A DNA stretch of 64,000 bases from Pseudomonas rhizosphaerae (GTDB lineage Bacteria > Pseudomonadota > Gammaproteobacteria > Pseudomonadales > Pseudomonadaceae). This document shows positions 1 to 9,766 of this stretch, in pieces. The first letter of the stretch is position 1; every line of letters begins with the position of its first letter. The position numbers and the translations under genes are program-made. The stretch spans positions 744,001-808,000 of the forward strand of contig NZ_CP009533.1 in the NCBI RefSeq assembly GCF_000761155.1. Reading direction: 5' to 3'. The notes below the pieces were generated by a model, which was given only the letters and a program-made list of their open reading frames with translations, was not told the origin of the DNA and ran no database searches.

Positions 1-1070
1 AGGCCAGCCGTTGCCCCACCCATTGCGATGCCTACACTGACCCCGGTGCTCAGCCAGGTCAGCCCTTCGGTGATCTTTCCGGGCGGCAGGATTTTCGTGC
101 CGATGTTCATTACCACGATCAGGGTCGGCGCGAACGACATGCCGGTGATGAACAGCAATCCGGTGAGCCAATACACATTGGGCGCAAAGATCGGCAGCGT
201 CGTCGCCACGGCGGTGAATACCGCGCCGATCAGCAGCTGGGTTTCGAACGGTAGCCCACTTCTGACCGCTCCGAAGGTAATCCCGGCGACCATGGACCCG
301 GCGGCAAAGCCTGCCAGGACAAAGCTGGCGGCGGCCGCCCAGCCGGTCTCCTTGGCAAACGCCACCACCGCTACGTCGACCGACCCGCCGAGCACGCCCA
401 GCGCCAGCATCGCCACGACGATGATCCGCAAGGCAGGAATGCGCAGTGGAGAACCGGAATGGCCTTTGACGGCAGGTATCGGCGGTGGCTCGGTTTCATG
501 CTGGCGCAGAAAGGCAACCACGCCCACGGCCAACAACACGGCGGCCACCAGTGGTCCGGCTTGGGGGAACAGGCCGCTGCTCAAGGCGATGGACAGCGGC
601 GGGCCGACGATGAAGGTGAACTCCACCAGCACCGTATCCAGGGAATAGGCGGCGTGCAGTTGCGGCTTTCCACGAAACAGATAGGCCCAGCGTGCGCGGA
701 TCATCGCCCCGAAACTGGGCAGCACGCCCGCCATGGCCGCTAGTACGAACAGCACGGGCAGCGGTGCATGCCAGTACACGGCGCCGATCAGGGCCAGCAG
801 CATGCCGATACTGAACGCCGCGACTGGCGCCAGTACCTTGCGCTGACCGCGCTGGTCCACCAGCTTCGAGATCATCGGTCCGAGTATGGCGCTGGTCAGG
901 GTATAAGTACCTGCTACCGCACCTGCGACCCAGTAGCGCCCCGTTTCCTGTGCAAGCATGGCAATCAGGCCCAGCCCGACCATGGCTTGCGGAAGCCTGG
1001 CCATCGAGCCGGCCATGATCAGCGCCACGACCCCTGGTGTTGCGAAGAATGTGCGGTAGGCATTGCTCAT
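1..1070 (-). CDS. MFS transporter, C-terminus cut by the window edge
   Basis: This reading frame runs leftward from an ATG at 1070 (protein starts MSNAYRTFFATPG) and stays open to the window edge, so about 356 codons are visible and the end is missing. The protein is strongly hydrophobic. It has the early MFS loop between helices 2 and 3 (KLVDQRGQRK) and a later helix containing TWLSTG. This fits a 12-helix major facilitator exporter of the inner membrane. The substrate cannot be read from the sequence. It lies in the same direction as the LysE-type gene at 1174-1803, about 100 bases downstream of it, so the two exporters may be co-transcribed. Confidence 0.8.
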   Translation of the reverse strand, partial: MSNAYRTFFATPGVVALIMAGSMARLPQAMVGLGLIAMLAQETGRYWVAGAVAGTYTLTSAILGPMISKLVDQRGQRKVLAPVAAFSIGMLLALIGAVYWHAPLPVLFVLAAMAGVLPSFGAMIRARWAYLFRGKPQLHAAYSLDTVLVEFTFIVGPPLSIALSSGLFPQAGPLVAAVLLAVGVVAFLRQHETEPPPIPAVKGHSGSPLRIPALRIIVVAMLALGVLGGSVDVAVVAFAKETGWAAAASFVLAGFAAGSMVAGITFGAVRSGLPFETQLLIGAVFTAVATTLPIFAPNVYWLTGLLFITGMSFAPTLIVVMNIGTKILPPGKITEGLTWLSTGVSVGIAMGGATAG

Positions 1071-1173
1071 GTGAAAGGCGGAACTCCGTGTTCGCGAGGT
1101 GGCTCTTGTAGGGGGGCTTATAGTGCCTGCAGGTCGAACCTGATACCTGTTTTGCCGGGGTGGTGGGGCAGGG

Positions 1174-1803
1174 TCATAAGGGTCGCTCAAGGAATAAAAG
1201 GCGGGCGGCCAGCGCTGTCATCATGCCCGCAAAGCCGTAACTGCCCCATCTTCTCAGAGCCGGACCGCCGTTCAACCTTTTGCGCAACGTTGCGGCGCAC
1301 AGCGCCAGTACGGTGTGAAAAACCAGGGAGATCAAAGTGAGCAGCACACCCAGCATCACAAGTTGGACCGTCACACTCGCGTTGCCGACGGTGACGAATT
1401 GCGGCAGAAACACCATGAAGAACAGCAGGCCTTTGGGATTCAGCAGGCTGTTGAGCGTCGCACGGACGAAAATCTTGCGGATCGAACCCAGGGGGCGGGG
1501 GGCAGCGCTTTCGCCAGTCGGCGCCGTCAACGCTTGCCAGGCCATCCACAACAGATAGCACGCACCGGCCAGCCGCAACAAGTCGAACGCAGGTGCCCAG
1601 CTCATGACGACAGCACCCATGCCGGCGCTGACCAGCAGTGTCAGCAGCAAGTCCGCCAGCGAAATGCCCAGCGCAGCCGCCGCCCCGGCTCGCCAGCCGT
1701 GGGCAAGTGCGTGACTGGTGACGAACGCCATGTTCGGTCCGGGGACGATCAGCAGCAATGCGGCGGCGATGACGAACAGGTAGAGGTTGGCTGCATCCGG
1801 CAT
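1174..1803 (-). CDS. LysE/RhtB-family amino acid exporter
   Basis: The 209-residue protein begins MPDAANLYLF and has the LysE-family signature PGPNMAFV near residue 22, followed by about six hydrophobic segments. The segment NPKGLLFF, near the middle, is also typical of the family. Such proteins export amino acids or homoserine lactone-like compounds across the inner membrane. The frame is open upstream to 2046, but that extension would run through the terminator and tRNA gene, so I chose the ATG at 1803, where family similarity starts. The substrate is unknown. Confidence 0.88.
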   Translation of the reverse strand: MPDAANLYLFVIAAALLLIVPGPNMAFVTSHALAHGWRAGAAAALGISLADLLLTLLVSAGMGAVVMSWAPAFDLLRLAGACYLLWMAWQALTAPTGESAAPRPLGSIRKIFVRATLNSLLNPKGLLFFMVFLPQFVTVGNASVTVQLVMLGVLLTLISLVFHTVLALCAATLRKRLNGGPALRRWGSYGFAGMMTALAARLLFLERPL

Positions 1804-1980
1804 GACGAGTGCTCCTTTGGATTGGCTCAAAGGGTAGGCGCATCGAGGGGGCGGGGGGAGGTACAGTTGGCGAGGAGGTGGGGGCAACAGTTGATCGGCT
1901 GGCCGATCTGCGCAGCAGGAGGTAGGTTCATTCGCTGCCAATGGCCGCTCATGCAAAGGCAAGGGATCAAATCGCAGGCG

Positions 1981-2010
1981 AAAAAAAAGACCTTCGCAAA
2001 GGTCTTTTTT
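1981..2010 (-). terminator. Rho-independent terminator downstream of tRNA-Leu
   Basis: A hairpin with stem AAGACCTT / AAGGTCTT and loop CGCA is flanked by an A-run on one side and a T-run on the other, so it can act on either strand. It lies only 7 bases past the 3' end of the minus-strand tRNA gene, which makes it the likely tRNA terminator. Confidence 0.85.
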
Positions 2011-2016
2011 CTGATT

Positions 2017-2101
2017 TGGTGCCCCGAGGGAGACTCGAACTCCCACTCCTTTCGAAAACGGATTTTGAATCCGCCGCGTCTACCAATTCCGCCATCAGGG
2101 C
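2017..2101 (-). tRNA. tRNA-Leu (anticodon CAA)
   Basis: Read on the minus strand, the 85-base sequence starts GCCCTGATGGCGGAAT and ends CGGGGCACCA with an encoded CCA. The seven-base acceptor stem pairs GCCCTGA with TCGGGGC (one G-T pair). The anticodon loop is TTCAAAA, giving anticodon CAA, which reads UUG leucine codons. The long variable arm of a class II tRNA and the TTCGAGTC T-loop are present. The gene is intact, and no integrase or att-like duplication is visible next to it. Confidence 0.96.
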
Positions 2102-2210
2102 TTACAGGCGGCGAAGTATAGAGACGACGCGACCACTGGTCAATCAGCTTTCATGGTCAATTTTGAAGATTTTTGCTAGAATTTTCAGCCCTATACAGCC
2201 GAACCCTATC

Positions 2211-4405
<2,195 letters not shown>

Positions 4406-4457
4406 CCGTTTTATAAAGACTTTCAAGTCAATAACTTCTAAGTAACTGGAGCGTTGA

Positions 4458-4793
4458 ATGAGCTTTTTGATCCCCGCCGCTTTCGCGGACGCCGCTGCAC
4501 CGGCTGCTGGCCCTGCCGGCACTGGCTTCGAGTGGATTTTCCTGGTCGGTTTCCTGGTCATCTTCTACATGATGATCTGGCGCCCGCAGGCCAAGCGTGC
4601 CAAGGAACAGAAAAACCTGCTGGGCAACCTGCAGAAGGGTGACGAAGTCGTTACCAACGGCGGTATTGCCGGCAAGATCAACAAGGTCACCGACGACTTC
4701 GTGGTCATCGAAGTGTCCGACACCGTCGAGCTGAAAATCCAGAAGGGCGCCATCGCCGCGACCCTGCCCAAAGGCACGCTCAAAGCGATCTAA
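4458..4793 (+). CDS. yajC: Sec translocon accessory protein YajC
   Basis: This is a 111-residue protein with one transmembrane segment (about residues 24-42) followed by the cytoplasmic YajC motif RPQAKRAKEQKN and the block GDEVVTNGGIAGKI. YajC binds SecDF and stimulates Sec-dependent export. It lies 52 bases after tgt and 62 bases before secD, in the usual proteobacterial order, so one transcript from queA to secF is likely. Confidence 0.96.
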   Translation: MSFLIPAAFADAAAPAAGPAGTGFEWIFLVGFLVIFYMMIWRPQAKRAKEQKNLLGNLQKGDEVVTNGGIAGKINKVTDDFVVIEVSDTVELKIQKGAIAATLPKGTLKAI

Positions 4794-4814
4794 GCTGCAG
4801 ACTTTTACCCATGT

Positions 4815-4835
4815 CGGGGCGCGCAAGGCGCCCCG
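4815..4835 (+). other. GC-rich stem-loop between yajC and secD
   Basis: The arms CGGGGCGC and GCGCCCCG pair perfectly around a five-base loop. No T-run follows, so it is not a classical terminator. It may tune the amount of secD message relative to yajC or protect an mRNA end. That role is inference. Confidence 0.5.
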
Positions 4836-4855
4836 CGTCTTGAACGGGCGGCGTG

Positions 4856-6724
4856 ATGCTGAACAAATACCCTCTGTGGAAATATGTACTGATCCTGGCG
4901 GTGCTGGCGATCGGTTTTATCTATTCCGCACCTAATCTCTATCCTGATGACGCGGCCATCCAGGTCAGCGGCGCGAGCACTGCGCTGCAGGTCAATCAGG
5001 CCGATCTGGATCGCGTCGGCACGGCGCTCAACGCCGCCGGCATCCAGGTCAAATCTGCAAGCCTGGCCGAAAACGGCAAGGGCGGTCTGCTGCGCCTGAC
5101 CAAGGCCGAAGATCAGCTGCCGGCGAAGGACGTCGTGCGCAAGGCGCTGGGCGATGACTACGTGGTGGCCTTGAACCTGGCCCCCACTACGCCGCCGTGG
5201 TTGCGCAGCCTGGGTGCAAGTCCGATGAAGCTGGGCCTCGACCTCTCCGGCGGTGTGCACTTCCTGCTCGAAGTGGACATGGACAAGGCGCTCGACGCCC
5301 GCATGAAAGTCTACGAGGGTGAAGTCAAGACGCTGCTGCGCAAGGAGCGTGTACGTTATCGCAGCCTGCCGCAGCAGGATGGCGCCATCCAGCTGGGCTT
5401 CAATGACACCGCCACCCGCGACCAGGCACAAGCCCTGATCCGCAAGACGTTCACCGATTTCGACCTGGTCGCCAGCGAGCGCAACGAGTTGTCGGTGCTG
5501 CGCCTGTCCATGACTCAGGCCAAGGTTGCGGAAATCCGCGAATACTCGATCAAGCAGAACCTGACCACGGTGCGCAACCGGGTCAACGAACTGGGCGTGG
5601 CCGAGCCGCTGGTTCAGCGCCAGGGTGCCAACCGTATCGTGGTCGAACTGCCGGGCGTGCAGGATACGGCCGAAGCCAAGCGCATCCTGGGCAAGACTGC
5701 CAACCTGGAATTCCGTCTCGGCGCAGGCCCGGATGACTCCAAGGCCACCACCGAGACCTTCGAGTTCCGCGAGGGCAACCGTCCTCCGGCCGCAGTCGAG
5801 CGTGGCTTGATCATCACCGGCGACCAGGTGACCGATGCTCAGGCCAGCTTCGACGAGCATGGCCAGCCCCAGGTGAACATCAAGCTCGATGGCCATGGCG
5901 GCGACCTGATGAGCCGCGCCACGCGCAGCAACGTCGGCCGCAGCATGGCAGTGATCTTCATCGAACAGCGCCCGACCACGCGCTACGTCAAGCAGACGGT
6001 CAACGGTGTCGAGAAGGACGTTGCGGTACAGACCTTCTCCGAAGAGAAGAAGATCATCAGCCTGGCGACCATCCAGTCGCCGTTGGGCAGCCAGTTCCGC
6101 ATCACCGGCCTCAATGGCCAGGGCGAGTCTTCCGAGCTGGCCCTGCTGCTGCGCGCCGGTGGTCTGGCAGCGCCCATGTACTTCGCCGAAGAACGTACCA
6201 TCGGGCCGAGCCTGGGCGCCGACAACATCACCAAGGGTATCGATGCGTCGCTGTGGGGCATGCTGTTCGTCTCGCTGTTCATCATCGCCATCTACCGTTT
6301 CTTCGGTGTGATCGCCACCGTGGCACTGGCCTTGAACATGGTCATGCTGCTGGCGCTGATGTCGTTGCTGGGCGCGACCCTGACGTTGCCGGGTATCGCC
6401 GGTATCGTATTGACGATGGGTATGGCGGTGGACGCCAACGTGCTGATCTTCTCGCGCATACGTGAAGAGATCGCCAATGGCATGAGCATCCAGCGCGCCA
6501 TTCACGAAGGTTTCGACCGCGCCTACACCGCGATCATCGACGCCAACCTGACGACGCTGCTGGTCGGCGGGATTCTCTTCGCCATGGGCACCGGCCCGGT
6601 GAAGGGCTTCGCCGTTACCATGTCCCTCGGGATCTTTACCTCGATGTTCACGGCCATCATGGTGACCCGCGCTATGGTCAACCTGATCTACGGCGGTCGG
6701 GACTTCAAGAAGTTGTGGATTTAA
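4856..6724 (+). CDS. secD: Protein translocase subunit SecD
   Basis: SecD is an inner-membrane RND-like protein that uses the proton gradient to complete Sec export. The 622-residue protein has an N-terminal membrane anchor (LWKYVLILAVLAIGF), the motif LGLDLSGGVHFLLEVD near residue 125, a large periplasmic domain, and five C-terminal transmembrane segments with GMAVDANVLIFSRIREE. A GTG at 4853 sits directly before the ATG at 4856. I take the ATG, since homologues start MLNKYPLWKY. It is followed nine bases later by secF. Confidence 0.97.
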   Translation: MLNKYPLWKYVLILAVLAIGFIYSAPNLYPDDAAIQVSGASTALQVNQADLDRVGTALNAAGIQVKSASLAENGKGGLLRLTKAEDQLPAKDVVRKALGDDYVVALNLAPTTPPWLRSLGASPMKLGLDLSGGVHFLLEVDMDKALDARMKVYEGEVKTLLRKERVRYRSLPQQDGAIQLGFNDTATRDQAQALIRKTFTDFDLVASERNELSVLRLSMTQAKVAEIREYSIKQNLTTVRNRVNELGVAEPLVQRQGANRIVVELPGVQDTAEAKRILGKTANLEFRLGAGPDDSKATTETFEFREGNRPPAAVERGLIITGDQVTDAQASFDEHGQPQVNIKLDGHGGDLMSRATRSNVGRSMAVIFIEQRPTTRYVKQTVNGVEKDVAVQTFSEEKKIISLATIQSPLGSQFRITGLNGQGESSELALLLRAGGLAAPMYFAEERTIGPSLGADNITKGIDASLWGMLFVSLFIIAIYRFFGVIATVALALNMVMLLALMSLLGATLTLPGIAGIVLTMGMAVDANVLIFSRIREEIANGMSIQRAIHEGFDRAYTAIIDANLTTLLVGGILFAMGTGPVKGFAVTMSLGIFTSMFTAIMVTRAMVNLIYGGRDFKKLWI

Positions 6725-6733
6725 GGGGCTGCC

Positions 6734-7645
6734 ATGTTACGTACCATCAACTTCATGGGCGTGCGCAATATTGCGTTCGCCATCACCGTGCTCCTTACCG
6801 TGCTGGCGCTGTTCAGCATGTTCCACAAGGGCATGAACTACGGGCTGGACTTCACCGGCGGTACGCTCATCGAGCTGACCTACGAGAAGCCGGCCGACTT
6901 GGGCCTGGTCCGTGACGAGCTGGTGAAAGCCGGCTATCACGACGCTGTGGTGCAGAACTTCGGTGCTACCACCGACCTGCTGGTGCGCATGCCGGGTGAA
7001 GACCCGCAGCTGGGCAACCAGGTCGCGGCGGCGCTGCAGACGGTTGGCGGCGACAACCCGGCCACGGTCAAGCGTGTCGAGTTCGTCGGCCCGCAGGTCG
7101 GTGAAGAACTGCGCGACCAGGGCGGCCTCGGCATGCTGCTGGCCCTTGGCGGCGTACTCGTCTACCTGGCGTTCCGTTTCCAGTGGAAATTCGCGGTCGG
7201 CGCCATCTTGTCGCTGATTCACGACGTGATCGTCACCGTGGGCCTGTTGTCGTTCTTCCAGATCACCTTCGACCTGACGGTGCTGGCGGCGGTACTGGCC
7301 ATCATCGGCTACTCGCTCAACGACACCATCGTGGTATTCGACCGGGTTCGCGAGAACTTCCGGGTGATGCGCAAGGCGTCCCTGATCGAGAACATCAACG
7401 TCTCCACAACGCAAACGTTGCTGCGTACCGTGGCGACCTCGGTGTCGACCCTGCTGGCCATCGCCGCCCTGATGTTCTTCGGCGGCGACAACCTGTGGGG
7501 CTTCTCGCTGGCACTGTTCATCGGCGTCATGGCCGGTACCTACTCGTCGATCTACATCGCCAACGTGGTACTGATCTGGCTGAACCTGAGCAGCGAGGAT
7601 CTGATTCCTCCCGTGGCCAAGGACCAGGTCGACGACCGTCCATAA
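6734..7645 (+). CDS. secF: Protein translocase subunit SecF
   Basis: SecF partners SecD in the SecDF-YajC complex. The 303-residue protein has an N-terminal transmembrane segment, the motif GLDFTGGTLIEL, and five C-terminal membrane segments containing IGYSLNDTIVVFDRVREN, the SecF counterpart of the SecD helix. It closes the queA-tgt-yajC-secDF group and is followed by a strong terminator. Confidence 0.97.
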   Translation: MLRTINFMGVRNIAFAITVLLTVLALFSMFHKGMNYGLDFTGGTLIELTYEKPADLGLVRDELVKAGYHDAVVQNFGATTDLLVRMPGEDPQLGNQVAAALQTVGGDNPATVKRVEFVGPQVGEELRDQGGLGMLLALGGVLVYLAFRFQWKFAVGAILSLIHDVIVTVGLLSFFQITFDLTVLAAVLAIIGYSLNDTIVVFDRVRENFRVMRKASLIENINVSTTQTLLRTVATSVSTLLAIAALMFFGGDNLWGFSLALFIGVMAGTYSSIYIANVVLIWLNLSSEDLIPPVAKDQVDDRP

Positions 7646-7678
7646 CACGTCAGACGTTCACCCCGGCAATGCCTGAAA

Positions 7679-7707
7679 GGCGCGAGTATTGAACTCGCGC
7701 CTTTTTT
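7679..7707 (+). terminator. Rho-independent terminator after secF
   Basis: The nine-base arms GGCGCGAGT and ACTCGCGCC flank the loop ATTGA and are followed by TTTTTT. It ends the secDF transcript 34 bases past the secF stop. Confidence 0.93.
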
Positions 7708-7765
7708 CATGCTCCAAGGCTGGGAAACGTGGCTTCGTGCCATGACCGTAGTCAGGAGGTTCAAA

Positions 7766-8314
7766 GTGAATAAGTCGTTGCTGATTGGTGCAGTGCTGGG
7801 TGCTGTCGGTGTTACCGCCGGAGGCGCCGTTGCAACCTACAGCCTCGTGAACAAAGGCCCCGAGTACGCCGACGTATTGGCCGCAGAGCCGATCAAACAG
7901 CAGATCAAGACGCCGCGCGAAGTGTGCAAGGACGTCACTGTGACTCGGCAGAAGCCGGTCCAGGATCAGCACCAGATCGTCGGTAGCGTTCTGGGTGCGG
8001 TCGCCGGTGGCCTGCTCGGTAACCAGGTCGGCGGCGGCAACGGCAAGAAGATTGCGACCGTGGCCGGTGCGGTGGGCGGTGGCTACGCAGGCAACAAGGT
8101 GCAGGAAGGCATGCAGGGACGTGACACCTACAGCACGACACAGACCCGCTGCAACACGGTCAACGACATCAGCGACAAGGTCGTGGGCTACAACGTTAAG
8201 TACCAGCTCGACGGCAAGGTCGGCCAGGTGCGCATGGACCGCGACCCCGGCTCGCAGATCCCGGTGAACAAGCAGGGTCAATTGATCCTAGGTGAGAATC
8301 AGGCCGGGCAATAA
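7766..8314 (+). CDS. Glycine-zipper 2TM domain protein
   Basis: This 182-residue protein has an N-terminal hydrophobic segment (IGAVLGAVGVTAGGA) and a central glycine-zipper pair: GSVLGAVAGGLLGNQVGG, then GAVGGGYAGNKVQEG. That pattern is found in SlyB/PcP-like envelope proteins. There is no lipobox cysteine, so the N-terminus looks like a membrane anchor rather than a lipoprotein signal. I start it at the GTG at 7766, because a perfect AGGAGGT lies six bases upstream; the open frame reaches back to 7709 without such a site. Its 3' end overlaps the convergent LysR gene by 16 bases. The function is unknown. Confidence 0.85.
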   Translation: MNKSLLIGAVLGAVGVTAGGAVATYSLVNKGPEYADVLAAEPIKQQIKTPREVCKDVTVTRQKPVQDQHQIVGSVLGAVAGGLLGNQVGGGNGKKIATVAGAVGGGYAGNKVQEGMQGRDTYSTTQTRCNTVNDISDKVVGYNVKYQLDGKVGQVRMDRDPGSQIPVNKQGQLILGENQAGQ

Positions 8315-9255
8315 GCCCCAGGTTCCCCCTCACCCACACGCGCCGCCGGCCCCGGCGGCGTCAGCTCCACACTGCGGCAATACTCCATGAACAGCCGAGT
8401 CGCCCGACTCGGCTGGTTGTTGCGCAGGTGCGCCATCACCAGGGTCGACGCCGGCATGTCGTCCTCGATCTCCAGATGCGCCAGCAGCTTGCCGTCGTAG
8501 GTCGTGTGGCTGCATGGCCGGGTGACTAACACCGAAAACCCCAAGCCTTGTCCCACCATGCAGCGCACCATCTCGATGGAAGGCGAGCTGTAGGCAACGA
8601 CCGGCGCATAGCCCTTCTCGGTGAAGATATCCATGAAGTAACTGCGGCTGGGAACGGCATCGAGCAGGATCATCGGTTCCTCGCTCAGGGCCTGCAAAGT
8701 GACAGAGGTTCGTTGCGCCAGAGGATGGTCGAGCGGTAGCAGGGCATAGGGCTTGTGGGGCGCGTTGAGGGCTTGTTTGTGGATGGTGTTGCCCAGCTCC
8801 AGGTCGTAGAGAAAGGCCAGGTCGAAGCGACCACGGTGCAGGCCGTGCATCAGCTCGTGCTGTTCGCCGTCATAAAGTTGAATGGCCACTTCCGGGTACA
8901 GGCTCTTGAATCCGGCCACCAACTTGGGCATGTACAACGGCGCGGCCGACTCGAAACAGCCAATGGCAATGGTGCCTGAAACATTGCCATTCTCGGCGCG
9001 CGAATCCTGTTCCAATTCCTGAGACAGCCTCAATAACTCCTTGGCCTTTTCATAGATCCTGCCGCCTCCGGCCGTGAGTGAAACACCTTGGGCATGATGG
9101 CGGACGAACAAGGGTTGATTGAAGGCTTCTTCGAGATTCTTGATGGCCACGGAGATGGACGGCTGGGATATATGCAATTGCCTGGACGCTTCGGCAATGC
9201 TGTCCTGTTCGACAGCCGCCACGAAGTATTTGAGTTGCCGAAGGGTGAAGTGCAT
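8299..9255 (-). CDS. LysR-family transcriptional regulator of the adjacent catabolic cluster
   Basis: The 318-residue protein begins MHFTLRQLKYFVAAVEQDS. It has a winged helix-turn-helix in the first 60 residues (ISQPSISVAIKNLEE) and a LysR substrate-binding domain after about residue 90. It is divergent from the ABC transporter gene at 9767 and the catabolic genes beyond. A T-N11-A palindrome lies 47 bases upstream of its start, and a near-identical copy lies before the transporter gene. It therefore probably controls both itself and the cluster, with a cluster substrate or intermediate as co-inducer (inference). The open frame extends to 9381, but family similarity begins at the ATG at 9255. 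Confidence 0.93.
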   Translation of the reverse strand: MHFTLRQLKYFVAAVEQDSIAEASRQLHISQPSISVAIKNLEEAFNQPLFVRHHAQGVSLTAGGGRIYEKAKELLRLSQELEQDSRAENGNVSGTIAIGCFESAAPLYMPKLVAGFKSLYPEVAIQLYDGEQHELMHGLHRGRFDLAFLYDLELGNTIHKQALNAPHKPYALLPLDHPLAQRTSVTLQALSEEPMILLDAVPSRSYFMDIFTEKGYAPVVAYSSPSIEMVRCMVGQGLGFSVLVTRPCSHTTYDGKLLAHLEIEDDMPASTLVMAHLRNNQPSRATRLFMEYCRSVELTPPGPAARVGEGEPGAYCPA

Positions 9256-9301
9256 CAAGTTCAGCTCCTCGGCAGCGCCGTTCGGTCCTGCGCCGCCTGA
9301 A

Positions 9302-9314
9302 TAGGTTTTACCTA
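9302..9314. promoter_or_regulatory. Candidate LysR operator, lysR-proximal copy
   Basis: TAGGTTTTACCTA is a T-N11-A palindrome, the classical LysR-family box. It sits inside ATAGGTTTTACCTAT (9301-9315), 47 bases upstream of the lysR start, which suits autoregulation. Confidence 0.6.
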
Positions 9315-9611
9315 TGCCTGCGAAGACCATGCCAGTGCCTGGGCCACCCTGAACTACAGGGACTGTCTGAACCCTGATCACACTTCACGCCCAGCGATAG
9401 CGGCGCTCTGCAAACGAGCTTCAGAAGTGCGGCATTACGGCACACCCAATGAATCAAGGCGCCAAACCCGTTTCGCACCAAAAAGTTTCGTCTGCCATAA
9501 GACCGGAAACAGGCTGCGCTAAAACCGTGCAGTGGTTTTCAGGCTTTTCCAATCTTTATATCTGATCAAGTAGAAACAGGGAGTGCGATGTTTGCCTCAG
9601 GAACTTCTACT

Positions 9612-9624
9612 TAGGTTTTTCCTA
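9612..9624. promoter_or_regulatory. Candidate LysR operator, transporter-proximal copy
   Basis: TAGGTTTTTCCTA differs by one base from the copy at 9302-9314 and is followed by the same TGC. It lies 142 bases before the transporter start codon, so it could be the activation site for the catabolic operon. Confidence 0.6.
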
Positions 9625-9766
9625 TGCAAGGGGCCCGAATTTACTAATTTCGGCAGAACCTGGCATCAATCATGATGGGTTCCAGACGGGCAGAACGGGC
9701 AACGTTCGAAGTTCATATCCGACAGGAAGTCACCCACCACTATTGACCTTGCCGAGCGAGCCGACA

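Larger units (their letters stand above)
9256..9766. promoter_or_regulatory. Divergent control region between lysR and the ABC transporter gene
   Basis: This 511-base stretch has no convincing gene. It holds two copies of a T-N11-A palindrome (listed separately), an inverted repeat AAAACC-7-GGTTTT at 9521-9539, and an AT-rich patch around 9555-9570 that could hold a -10 element. The length is more than a simple promoter pair needs, so further sites may be present. Confidence 0.6.

Noticed and set aside
2017..2101. tRNA-Leu as an integration site
   Set aside because: No integrase gene or duplicated tRNA 3' end is visible in the window.
4805..6505. 566-codon frame on the minus strand inside secD
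   Set aside because: It is a shadow of the strongly supported secD gene, made possible by high G+C codon usage; its translation has His/Gln/Asp-rich composition and no domain.
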